DNA of 64,000 nucleotides. It comes from Andreesenia angusta (GTDB lineage Bacteria; Bacillota; Clostridia; Tissierellales; Gottschalkiaceae). The stretch covers positions 62,001 to 126,000 of the forward strand of contig NZ_MKIE01000004.1 of the NCBI RefSeq assembly GCF_001855385.1, written 5' to 3'. A program made the position numbers and the translations under genes. Below the pieces are notes generated by a model that was not told the DNA's origin, made no database searches, and was given only the letters and a program-made list of their open reading frames with translations. Positions 54,296-62,326 of this stretch are shown piece after piece (position 1 is the stretch's first letter; the number at the start of each line of letters is the position of its first letter).

Positions 54296-56249
54296 AAGTA
54301 TATAAATCCTTAGCCTTTCTACATATCTCTTTTTTAGTTTCATTAAAATGACTAATTTTATTCGATTCTGCACTACTGAAAAGTGTATATAGTATACTAT
54401 TCTTAGGTTCTTCGCCTTCACACTCAACTATTCCTATCAACTTCTCATACTGCTTTCTTGTACCTTTTAACTTAGTAATTATTCTTTGTCTTATAACTAG
54501 ATCCAAAGCATCTTCTCTAGGTATATAAGCTTTACCTTCTTCATCAACAGGAATATTAATTAAATATTCACCTATCTTTCTCACAACTCGAAAAGATACA
54601 CCTTTTTGACTGTCAAATTTCTGAATCATGTCATGAAGTTCATCAAAAAAAACAAGTTCTTCTTCCCCAAACATTTCAATAGGACTTTCTGAAGAAACCC
54701 AACTTGAAAAAATATCGTAAGAATCACATATAGATTCTCCAAAAGACAGTTTTACATCTTTAGCGTACTCTTGCTCAATACGATAATCCATAAAGGATTT
54801 TTTATTTAAGAAGATCAAATTTGCTCTATCAAGTAATCTATCTGAAAAATCTTTTGTAGTTTCATCTAGATTTATAGTTCCTACAAACAGAATATTTTCT
54901 CCTAAAATAACACTACTTTTGTATATATGACTATTGATACAGTGTGTATTTGAGCTATATAAATTCAATTTTCTCTCTCTTGGCTTTTTCTCCAGTAGTG
55001 ATATAAATGGTGCGAACCAGTATTCTACCTGCGATAAATTCATTTCATCAAATATAACCATATGCATCTTCTCTGGATTGTTACTAGCGTGAATAAGTAT
55101 ATCTGCCAAGCCCGTTTCTGAAGGCACAAATAGACCATTCATGTTATTAAAGTATCCGAGCAAATCACTTGGCTCAGTATAAGATGGACTAATCGGTAGA
55201 AACAATAGAGTTTTATTTTCTTCTGACAAATCAAGCATTTTAGCATAAGCAAGTGCTAATTGTGTCTTTCCTGTTCCAGACATTCCTGCAAGAATAGTTA
55301 GTGGATTCGTTTTTATACAAGTATGAAAGTTAGCCAGGTCCACATCACTGTAGCATAGCTTTTCTTTAACTTTCGCATAATTTTTAAATTCTTCTAAAAA
55401 AGAAGCTTCTGTATTTTCTTCTTCTGAATTTATATAATTTTCAGTCTTTACTACCTCTAATGCTAAATCATCTTGTAATAAGTACGTATATCCCTCTAGA
55501 TTATTTATATTAAAATTTTTATCAATAAATACCAAATTATCTGTGCAATCTATAATTGCATCTTTAAAGTCACCTAATTTTATTCTCTTTATTCGTTTAG
55601 GATCCTCACATCTCCAAACATAATCAGTAGTCTCATGTTTTCTCCAGTCAATCTCATTTTGATATAAGTAATCTCCACTAACAACAAATTCAGGAGATTC
55701 CTGAGCATGGCTATAATCTTCAAAAGTAATAAAGTCTTTCTTGAATATCTTTTTTTCAAAATTATCTGTATTATTAACTTTTGGCACAGGTATATACTCT
55801 ATATCCTGTGAAATGTTATCTAAAGATTTAACAGATATAATCTCGAGATTCTTGCGAGGCTTATTATCATTTCCGAAGTTTATCTTAGGCTTAAAAATAA
55901 TCAGTTTATCTTTAAGTTTCTCTTCTATAATAGCACGTCTCTCTTGAAAAGTAGTGGCGTGCCTATAGTCCATATCCTGCGAGAATTCAGTATCATTATA
56001 CAAACCAATATAGAGTGGATTTAAAGGATTCGAACCCGATAAGAACTCAATTATAGGATCAGGTTCAATACTAAGAGACTTTACGTAAAAAATCATATCA
56101 AGAGAGTAAGAATTCGCAAAAGTAGTGATATAATCTTGATCCTCACCAACACGAGGAAAAATACGCTCAGAAGTAGCCAAGACTCCTAAGAGATAACAAT
56201 TATTACTTGTCTTCAATTTTGTCTGATTTTCAGCAGATTCAATAAACAT
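54279..56249 (-). CDS. McrB-like AAA+ ATPase/GTPase
   Basis: This protein of about 656 residues has an N-terminal region of about 300 residues without a recognised DNA-binding fold. A McrB-type AAA+ domain follows: Walker A AGMSGTGKTQ (about 322-330), Walker B MVIFDEMNLSQVEYW (about 396-410) and the sensor/signature GTINLDETTKDFSDRLLDRA (about 457-476). The ATG at 56249 has AAAGGAGAGG just upstream. With the overlapping DUF2357 nuclease it forms a McrBC-type restriction pair. The N-terminal domain probably reads the target modification; which one is unknown. Confidence 0.88.
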   Translation of the reverse strand: MFIESAENQTKLKTSNNCYLLGVLATSERIFPRVGEDQDYITTFANSYSLDMIFYVKSLSIEPDPIIEFLSGSNPLNPLYIGLYNDTEFSQDMDYRHATTFQERRAIIEEKLKDKLIIFKPKINFGNDNKPRKNLEIISVKSLDNISQDIEYIPVPKVNNTDNFEKKIFKKDFITFEDYSHAQESPEFVVSGDYLYQNEIDWRKHETTDYVWRCEDPKRIKRIKLGDFKDAIIDCTDNLVFIDKNFNINNLEGYTYLLQDDLALEVVKTENYINSEEENTEASFLEEFKNYAKVKEKLCYSDVDLANFHTCIKTNPLTILAGMSGTGKTQLALAYAKMLDLSEENKTLLFLPISPSYTEPSDLLGYFNNMNGLFVPSETGLADILIHASNNPEKMHMVIFDEMNLSQVEYWFAPFISLLEKKPRERKLNLYSSNTHCINSHIYKSSVILGENILFVGTINLDETTKDFSDRLLDRANLIFLNKKSFMDYRIEQEYAKDVKLSFGESICDSYDIFSSWVSSESPIEMFGEEELVFFDELHDMIQKFDSQKGVSFRVVRKIGEYLINIPVDEEGKAYIPREDALDLVIRQRIITKLKGTRKQYEKLIGIVECEGEEPKNSILYTLFSSAESNKISHFNETKKEICRKAKDLYTYGYTS

Positions 56250-56335
56250 AAAACCTCTCCTTTTCATATCTAGTATACAATGCACCAATCCCCTTGCTAT
56301 AGCTTTGTTTATACCTAGACTATAGTTAGTGTAAT

Positions 56336-56455
56336 CTACATTTTTTCATATAATTTACCCCTCAATGTTTCCAGTTGTTCTTTCAGTTTCTTGTTTTCAT
56401 CTTCTTGTCCTTTTCCATTATGATAATGTCTTTTGACTTTAAACGATTTTACCAT
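56336..56455 (-). CDS. Candidate small protein of 39 residues upstream of the McrB-like gene
   Basis: A frame of 39 codons plus stop encodes a basic N-terminus (MVKSFKVKRHYHNGKGQE) and a charged helical tail (NKKLKEQLETLRGKLYEKM). A good ribosome site (GTGGAG) is eight to nine bases from the ATG at 56455. It lies about 85 bp upstream of the McrB-like start, on the same strand. No homolog is recalled. Calling it a gene rests on the ribosome site, codon plausibility and coding for an amphipathic helix. Confidence 0.45.
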   Translation of the reverse strand: MVKSFKVKRHYHNGKGQEDENKKLKEQLETLRGKLYEKM

Positions 56456-56500
56456 AAGCATATCTCCACTTTAAAATCTTAATCGGTAGATATTTTTTTA

Positions 56501-56541
56501 AAACCCTCAAGAAAAAACACTATTGCTTTCCTTAAGGGTTT
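56501..56541 (-). terminator. Strong hairpin downstream of the amidase gene
   Basis: AAACCCTTAAGGAAA and TTTTCTTGAGGGTTT pair over about 15 bases on the minus strand with two wobbles. A short TTTT follows, so termination is probable but not certain. It separates the amidase from the small ORF and McrB-like gene. The stretch 56542-56672 holds nothing I can recognise. Confidence 0.55.
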
Positions 56542-56672
56542 ATTATCTCATATCTTTCTAACAGTAAATACAGTATCTAACCTCTCCACCAGCCTGTTCT
56601 GGCGTTCTAGCCTACAGAAATCCCCGGTTGGATATACCTCTCTATATACTTAATAGGCTGATCTATTAAAAT

Positions 56673-57599
56673 CTAATCCAACTTACTGTATTCCAAAATC
56701 CCGTTCACTATGCCATCTACCAGCTTGTCCTGATATTCTGAAGTGCTCATAAGCATATCTTCGTCAGGATTAGACATAAATCCCATCTCTACGAGTATTA
56801 CAGGTACTTTAGACCAGTTGAATCCTGTCATATCGCTTCTCTCAATCACACCATTTGAAGGAGCCCCTGTGGATTTGATCATGTGGTTTAAGACCGTCTC
56901 TCCAGCCGATCTGCTCTTGTCCACAATTATCCCATCTCTTAAATTGCTTCTCGATGGAACCAGCATCATAATCCCCCTGGCTGTTTGGTCGTCTGCTCCG
57001 TTGGCATGTACTCTCACAAATAGATCTGAATTTTCTCTGTTTGCAAGCTCTGCTCTGTCTATATTGCTGAGGTCGCAGTAGTCTGCATCCCTTGTCATTA
57101 CCACCTTAAATCCATGATTTTGAAGACACTCTCTTAATTTCAATGAAACTGCCAAATTCAGCTCTTTTTCAGCTATACCGGTTGCTACTCCCTTAGTTCC
57201 ACTCACAAATCCTGGCTTTTCTTCCCCTCCAAAGGGTGAAACAGGCTCTTTTATGCTTCTAGAAGTGGTTCCGTGTCCTGGGTCTATGCATACGACAAAG
57301 TTTTGAGTCCCCGAGCTGGAAAGTTTCTCTTCCGGAAGGGAAGCTACTTCTTCCTTTTCCGCCTCTTCACTATTCGAGTCCATGCCTTCCTGTGTCTTGG
57401 TCTCTTTAACTTCTTCTGTTTTTTTCTGTTCTTCAGGCTGATCTTTTTCTTCCACGATCTCTGTTTCCTGAGCTATGTTTTTAGCCTTAATTTCATATGC
57501 CTTTTCCAGCTTCAGATAGTATGCAAACACTGAGCCCATCCCTGCAAACACTGCAATCATAGTCATTATTATAATCTTGTACTTCAGGCTCTTATTCAT
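56673..57599 (-). CDS. N-acetylmuramoyl-L-alanine amidase, membrane-anchored (Amidase_3)
   Basis: This 308-residue protein has an N-terminal membrane segment (IIIMTMIAVFAGMGSVFAYY), an acidic linker to about residue 95, and an Amidase_3 zinc domain. VVCIDPGHG gives the first His, GIAEKELNLAVSL gives the Glu, FVRVHANGADD the second His, and ILVEMGFMSNPDED the catalytic Glu. It cleaves the bond between muramic acid and the stem peptide. It lies 7 bp after the YARHG gene, so the two are probably co-transcribed. Confidence 0.92.
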   Translation of the reverse strand: MNKSLKYKIIIMTMIAVFAGMGSVFAYYLKLEKAYEIKAKNIAQETEIVEEKDQPEEQKKTEEVKETKTQEGMDSNSEEAEKEEVASLPEEKLSSSGTQNFVVCIDPGHGTTSRSIKEPVSPFGGEEKPGFVSGTKGVATGIAEKELNLAVSLKLRECLQNHGFKVVMTRDADYCDLSNIDRAELANRENSDLFVRVHANGADDQTARGIMMLVPSRSNLRDGIIVDKSRSAGETVLNHMIKSTGAPSNGVIERSDMTGFNWSKVPVILVEMGFMSNPDEDMLMSTSEYQDKLVDGIVNGILEYSKLD

Positions 57600-57606
57600 T
57601 TATTTT

Positions 57607-58347
57607 CTATCTCCATCCCATGTACTCTTCATATTCTACTATCAAGTCTATATTCGCCTTTTCCACTGAGTTAAACATACTTTCGCTGAAGTTGTAGTTG
57701 GGATAGTACCAGCTCATGCTTGAGAAGTAGTTCCCAAATTTAGCTTCTTTAAATACATATCCATTTCTCGCGTATATTTCATTCCTTAAAAGCTCTATAT
57801 CCGTCTTAGAAAGTCCATTCAAATCGCTCCAACTGACATAGTATGAGTTTCCAAAATAATCTCCACCTGACTGTACTACTGAGCCAGAGTTTTGACTGTA
57901 TATGTTTTGGCTAAGCTCGTCTAACCTAGCTTTGAGTCTGGCATTTTCATCTACAAGTACTTTCTCTTGAACTTCTTGACTCTTTTTCTCCAGCTCTTGC
58001 TCTAGCTTTGCATTCTCATCCTCTAGCGCCGACTTCTGACTTTGCTCCACTGAATCACTGGACTGTACCTGCTGTTCCGTATTATTCTGCTGAATCTGAT
58101 TCTGGGCTTGGTTTCTTTTGTCCATTTCATTTGAAAATATATATACCCCTAATCCCAATCCTGTAAATGCTACTACTACAGCCATGGCTATGGCAGCTAT
58201 CTGCCAGCCTTTTTTATTGTCCTCTTTGGGCTGGTACTGGATGGCTGGTCCCCTGGATGATGGCATCTTACCATCTGGCTTCGCCCCGCAGTTTGGACAA
58301 AACTCGCTTGTTGAGTCTAATTTTTGACCACAATTTTTACAAAACAT
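57607..58347 (-). CDS. Zinc-ribbon, single-span membrane protein with extracellular YARHG domain
   Basis: This 246-residue protein has a cytoplasmic zinc ribbon (MFCKNCGQKLDSTSEFCPNC), one membrane segment (about residues 49-72), and a Gln/Glu-rich coiled coil. The C-terminal YARHG domain (LLRNEIYARNGYVF, YFSSMSWYYPN) is predicted outside the cell. YARHG domains occur in surface proteins of uncertain function. It stands between the LprI-type lipoprotein and the amidase, all on the minus strand, suggesting a cell-envelope unit. Confidence 0.85.
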   Translation of the reverse strand: MFCKNCGQKLDSTSEFCPNCGAKPDGKMPSSRGPAIQYQPKEDNKKGWQIAAIAMAVVVAFTGLGLGVYIFSNEMDKRNQAQNQIQQNNTEQQVQSSDSVEQSQKSALEDENAKLEQELEKKSQEVQEKVLVDENARLKARLDELSQNIYSQNSGSVVQSGGDYFGNSYYVSWSDLNGLSKTDIELLRNEIYARNGYVFKEAKFGNYFSSMSWYYPNYNFSESMFNSVEKANIDLIVEYEEYMGWR

Positions 58348-58393
58348 AGTAATCCCCCTTTAAAAGTTCACGTGTTTTAATTAACACTACTGA

Positions 58394-59350
58394 TCACTTC
58401 ATATATCCATTCACTAGCTCATAGCACCTTTCTTCTGTCTCTCCTCCCTGTATAAACACATACGTCATATAATGTCCTGATCCGCCTTCGAATGAACTAG
58501 CTCCACTTTTAGCGCTTTCATCTCTGTAGACTATCCAGTCACGCTGTATCTCTCTGAGGTTTTCCATTTCGTCAGCAGGTAGTTGATTTTTCAAAACTCC
58601 CCATATTTCGTTTAGCATATCGTCCCAAGCTTTATAGTAGTAGTCCGCTTCAGCATTCATTTCCGCTGTGGTCATATCGTTGTAGCCATACTTTGATTTT
58701 TCATCTAATCGCGCCTCTAGCTTGCTCATTTTATCCAGATACTCCTGCTTTTTGCTCACATATTTCTTCTGGTTGCTATTTGTCGTTTGATTTGAGTTGC
58801 TGCTTTTCTCTATCTCAGCTTTTTTAACAAGGCTAGCTTCAATTAAATCAAGTTGTTCATTTAATATCTTGATTTGACTTTCAGATCCTACGGTATCCCT
58901 TCCAAGAATCTCTTCAATTTTGGCTTTCGCTTCTTCATATTTAGAGCTTTTTATAAGTCCATATATCTCTTCTATATCTGAATCTATGCCCTCTGTTTCT
59001 TTCTTTTTCTGGGAAATAGACTCCTTCAAGCTATCAACATCGCTTTTTATGCTATATTTCTGGTATTTGCTGCCTATGCTCTCTAGCGCCTTTTCTGAAT
59101 CCTGAAGCTTGCCCTCTGTAAATAGCTTTTCAGCCTCTTTGTATCCCTTTATCACTTCAACTAGTTCCGCTATTTCTCCGTCTGCACCTTCATCTAGCGC
59201 AAGCTCGAATGATGTAAGTGCCTTGTCGTACTCCTTGTTAGATAGCGCCAGTTTCCCCTGCTCTATCGCTTTATCAGCTAAAGAGTTGGTGCAGCCTGTG
59301 CCCAATACAGTTACCAAACTTATGCATATAGTTAAAATTTTCTTTCTCAT
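58394..59350 (-). CDS. Lipoprotein with C-terminal LprI/DUF1311-like domain
   Basis: This protein of about 318 residues has a lipoprotein signal (MRKKILTICISLVTVLGTGC), helical tetratricopeptide-like or coiled segments (residues 25-190), and a C-terminal domain (about 205-318). That domain's YLDKMSKLEARLDEK and REIQRDWIVYRDESAK pattern is that of the LprI/DUF1311 family, some members of which inhibit lysozyme. The ATG at 59350 follows GGAGG. It is first in the row lipoprotein - YARHG protein - amidase. Confidence 0.8.
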   Translation of the reverse strand: MRKKILTICISLVTVLGTGCTNSLADKAIEQGKLALSNKEYDKALTSFELALDEGADGEIAELVEVIKGYKEAEKLFTEGKLQDSEKALESIGSKYQKYSIKSDVDSLKESISQKKKETEGIDSDIEEIYGLIKSSKYEEAKAKIEEILGRDTVGSESQIKILNEQLDLIEASLVKKAEIEKSSNSNQTTNSNQKKYVSKKQEYLDKMSKLEARLDEKSKYGYNDMTTAEMNAEADYYYKAWDDMLNEIWGVLKNQLPADEMENLREIQRDWIVYRDESAKSGASSFEGGSGHYMTYVFIQGGETEERCYELVNGYMK

Positions 59351-59469
59351 GCTTTCCTCCATATTTCTATATATGTTATTCCATTATTTCTATAATGATA
59401 CATATACCCAAGATATTCCTTCTTTAGACTTGAATTCTTGTTCTTTATAGTGTGCATTAATCCATTCTC

Positions 59470-59497
59470 CAAGAAAGCTAAGTCAAGAAAGCTAAGT
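59470..59497. repeat. Perfect 14-bp tandem duplication
   Basis: CAAGAAAGCTAAGT occurs twice in direct succession. It lies in the 59351-59682 intergenic stretch, which otherwise contains a terminator-like hairpin and direct repeat copy 2. Confidence 0.7.
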
Positions 59498-59512
59498 TTT
59501 GCTTTGCCAGAT

Positions 59513-59555
59513 AAAATCCCCTCTAAAAGTATCGTTCGCTTTTTAAGGGGATTTT
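59513..59555. terminator. Terminator-like hairpin downstream of module B
   Basis: AAAATCCCCT and AGGGGATTTT pair, extended inward by TAAAAG / CTTTTTA around a short loop, with T-rich sequence on both strands. It can end the minus-strand module B transcript. Confidence 0.75.
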
Positions 59556-59623
59556 TGTAGAATAATGCATTCTATCAATCTTTGGTTATTAAGCTTGTAC
59601 TTGGACTTTCAACCGGTGATTAA

Positions 59624-59648
59624 ATTCATTTTAGCATCGGTTTTGACA
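59624..59648 (+). repeat. Direct repeat copy 2, downstream of module B
   Basis: ATTCATTTTAGCATC followed by GGTTTTGACA matches copy 1 at 45071-45095 with one mismatch in 25 and the same orientation. It lies 35 bp downstream of the stop of the AAA+ gene, mirroring the position of copy 1 behind module A. The intervening 14.5 kb would be lost by recombination between them. Confidence 0.6.
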
Positions 59649-59682
59649 GCTAATATTTTGCTCAAATTTTATACTAGCTTGC

Positions 59683-60777
59683 TTAAAAGCCAACAAAGTC
59701 TTCATCAATTATTAGCGATAAAATTTCATAGCTAGGATTATCAATACTCACTACTCTTCTTGCATGATTCATCACTAAATCATCATAAATATTTCTAACC
59801 ATTCGTCCATTTGCAAAATTTTCATTTTTATCAGATACTTTTTCTTCTAGTAATTTTTTTAATTTCAACTTGGCTGCTTCACTTAGCTCATAGTCATTTT
59901 TTCTGCACATCATAATCAAAATCTTCTCTAATTCCTCTGATGTATAGTCCTCAAACTCTATAAAAGTATTGAATCTGGACTTAAGCCCAGGATTGGAGCT
60001 AAAAAAATTATTCATTGGTTCAGTATATCCTGCTACTATTACAACTAAATCATCCCTGTAATCTTCAAGTGCTTTTGTCAATTCCGTAAGACATTCTTTG
60101 CCATATGAATCACTGTGATCATTTTCGGTTATGCTGTATGCTTCGTCGATGAACAAAACTCCACCTTTAGCTTTTTCAATTACTTTTTTTACTTTTAGCG
60201 CTGTTTGTCCTTGATATCCAGCTATTAAATCCGTTCTGGAAACTTCAATAAAATGTCCCTTGGACAGTAATCCAATCTGTCTATATATTCGCCCTACAAT
60301 CCTTGCCACAGTTGTTTTTCCGGTACCCGGATTTCCAGTAAAAGCTAGGTGTAGAGTGCTTTTTGTAGTATTCAAATTTTGACCTCTGCGCATTTTTTGT
60401 ACCTTTTGATACACTAATAGGTCGTTAACTTTTTCCTTTACACTTTTAAGACCTATTAATTCATCTAATTCATCCAGTAATTCAGGTAACGTTCTTTTAT
60501 CTTCTTCTGACTTGTCTCGATTACATATTTCCAAAACTTTCAAGTAGCCATGATACTCTACCAAACTCTTCTTTAGAGTGCTTGCCATTTCCTTTACTTC
60601 TATCAGATAATCTGAGGATTTCGCTAAATCAGAAATCTTTCTAAGTATCGCAATTGTAGACTCTTGACTGTTTTCTTCTACAATAGCCGTTGCATATTTT
60701 GTAACCTCACCACAACCATCTATTAGTGCATCTAGCTTTGAAGCATGGCTCAATAAGTTATTTTTATATTTATTCAC
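59683..60777 (-). CDS. CbbX/SpoVK-like AAA+ ATPase (module B)
   Basis: This 364-residue protein has an N-terminal helical region of about 100 residues unique to it and one AAA+ domain. That domain has ELIGLKSVKEKVNDL, Walker A FTGNPGTGKTTVAR (147-159), the pore-loop region SRTDLIAGYQGQTALKVKKV, and Walker B GVLFIDEAYSI (206-216). SRFNTFIEFEDY lies in the arginine-finger area. CbbX/SpoVK relatives are hexameric remodelers that pull on a partner protein. The GTG start overlaps the stop of the coiled-coil gene (TAGTG), so the two are coupled. The natural candidates for its substrate are its three neighbours. Confidence 0.9.
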   Translation of the reverse strand: MNKYKNNLLSHASKLDALIDGCGEVTKYATAIVEENSQESTIAILRKISDLAKSSDYLIEVKEMASTLKKSLVEYHGYLKVLEICNRDKSEEDKRTLPELLDELDELIGLKSVKEKVNDLLVYQKVQKMRRGQNLNTTKSTLHLAFTGNPGTGKTTVARIVGRIYRQIGLLSKGHFIEVSRTDLIAGYQGQTALKVKKVIEKAKGGVLFIDEAYSITENDHSDSYGKECLTELTKALEDYRDDLVVIVAGYTEPMNNFFSSNPGLKSRFNTFIEFEDYTSEELEKILIMMCRKNDYELSEAAKLKLKKLLEEKVSDKNENFANGRMVRNIYDDLVMNHARRVVSIDNPSYEILSLIIDEDFVGF

Positions 60778-61943
60778 TAGAGCCCCCCTTGCATAAGAAA
60801 GGCAAACTCTACAGCTGCAATAGCTATGGAGCTCCCCGCCAGTACATATGCAAGCTTCAACTTTTTAGAGAATGTTTGATTTCTTTCATCACTTTGCTTT
60901 CTTATGTCTTCTAAGCTGTTTATTAAGTCATTTATTTGGTTTTCATGTTGAATTATTATTTCTTTTGAAGAAGAGACATCCACTTCAAGCTCATTACACT
61001 TATTCCACGTTTCATCAACATCTTTGAGATGCTTATAGCCCTTAAGTATACTATTAAACTGAGTTAAAGCTTCTACTTCTTGTATTTGAATTTCAGCAAC
61101 CGAATTTATATCCAGTATCTCTTTATTTATAGATTCAATGTCCTTTCGAACTTTCATAGAATCGGTCCATAACTGGTCTATGTCCCTAATGTGCTCATAA
61201 CCCTCAATTTCATTTTTAAAGATAGTTAAATTATCTAATATTTTCAGTTGGCTTTCTAACTGCTTGGAAGTGCCATCAATTCTCTCTCCCAGCGCTGGAA
61301 ATTCTTTTTTCAAGTATAGATAATTATTCCAAAGCTCATCCAAATTTTTAAGTTGTTTTATTTTTTCAATTTGATCTCTGAATTTATTTAGCTCATTAAT
61401 TTCTTGAGCATTATTTTCTATAGTTTTTATAGCACTGGAAATATTATTAGAAATAGTGTCTACATGTTTTTGAGATTTTTGTAAACCATGCCATAGCTTA
61501 TCAATATCACCAAGATGTTCATAGCTTTCGATTTTTGTCTTGAACTGATTTAAAACATTTATCATCTTTTTTTGAACTTCTATGGTTTGAGCAATATCAT
61601 TTTGAGCAACCTTTACTTCATCGCTTGTTTTTTCTACACCTTTTATAGCAATAAGTATACCTTTAATGTAGTCCTCGTCCAGTGCTTCTAGCGCATTATA
61701 GACCTCTCCGAATTCCTGTACAAGCTTTATGTGCAGTGAGTTGAAATCTTTAAAGTAGTCTTGGATTTGAGTTGTTAAACTATTTAGCTCGTATCCTGTA
61801 ACTTTATGATCACCCCAACCAAATGGTCCACCACTAATATTTACTTTTTTTAACTCAGGGGTCGTAGGAGTTTGTCTTGAAAAAGCCTTTATTTTATTTT
61901 TTGATGATTCAAAGTTGTGTGTTTTAATAATAGTTTTTTCCAT
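60777..61943 (-). CDS. Tail-anchored coiled-coil protein with four 54-residue repeats (module B)
   Basis: This 388-residue protein of no known family has an N-terminal polar segment (1-60), a helical region, then four repeats each exactly 54 residues long at 131-184, 185-238, 239-292 and 293-346. The repeat core reads LxxFxxxIxxYxHLxDIDxLW. A C-terminal membrane anchor (KLAYVLAGSSIAIAAVEFAF) ends with seven residues. The body is therefore cytoplasmic. AGAGGTAAGG precedes the ATG and includes the stop of the upstream gene. It looks like a long scaffold, and the coupled AAA+ protein is its most likely partner. Confidence 0.8.
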   Translation of the reverse strand: MEKTIIKTHNFESSKNKIKAFSRQTPTTPELKKVNISGGPFGWGDHKVTGYELNSLTTQIQDYFKDFNSLHIKLVQEFGEVYNALEALDEDYIKGILIAIKGVEKTSDEVKVAQNDIAQTIEVQKKMINVLNQFKTKIESYEHLGDIDKLWHGLQKSQKHVDTISNNISSAIKTIENNAQEINELNKFRDQIEKIKQLKNLDELWNNYLYLKKEFPALGERIDGTSKQLESQLKILDNLTIFKNEIEGYEHIRDIDQLWTDSMKVRKDIESINKEILDINSVAEIQIQEVEALTQFNSILKGYKHLKDVDETWNKCNELEVDVSSSKEIIIQHENQINDLINSLEDIRKQSDERNQTFSKKLKLAYVLAGSSIAIAAVEFAFLMQGGL

Positions 61944-61948
61944 TTTCC

Positions 61949-62302
61949 TTACCTCTCTTCAGCTAAAATCTCTAATTCATCAAGCATGCTATTAAAGTCT
62001 TCATCGTTCTTATTAGATACTTGAGTATTTTCATTTATTTTTGATACAGTTTCCTTAATGACTTGTGCAGCCACTTCATGTCTATTTTTTATAGTATTAG
62101 CTGAATTTGTTCTTATTTCGTCTAAATTAACATTAATATGATCTTCTGAATTATATTTTGGCGAAGCCTCTTTATAAACTTTCTTGTCTTTTGCCTCTTT
62201 ACTCCAATTAACTGCCGGTTCCTTATTAGCTTGATTTATGATTCGAAATACCGTTGCTCCTACAATTATACCTATCAAACCAAATAATGATTTTTTACCC
62301 AT
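61949..62302 (-). CDS. Small membrane protein sharing the RHE-type tail (module B)
   Basis: This 117-residue protein has a hydrophobic, glycine-containing N-terminal segment (LFGLIGIIVGATVFRII) and a charged body. The C-terminal 45 residues (IKNRHEVAAQVIKETVSKIN, then DEDFNSMLDELEIL) align with the end of the neighbouring large protein (IKQRHEQAAAYIEESVSRIF, then QEDFEEMNALLDGLL). The ATG follows GAGGAG. No family recognised. The common tail suggests both proteins are handled by the same partner, perhaps the AAA+ ATPase. Confidence 0.75.
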   Translation of the reverse strand: MGKKSLFGLIGIIVGATVFRIINQANKEPAVNWSKEAKDKKVYKEASPKYNSEDHINVNLDEIRTNSANTIKNRHEVAAQVIKETVSKINENTQVSNKNDEDFNSMLDELEILAEER

Positions 62303-62326
62303 ATCAATCTCTCCTCGCGAATAAAT

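Noticed and set aside
54279-56249. MoxR or dynein-like AAA+ assignment for the 656-residue ATPase
   Set aside because: The MNLSQVEYW and GTINLDETT segments and the overlapping DUF2357 nuclease gene fit the McrB branch better.
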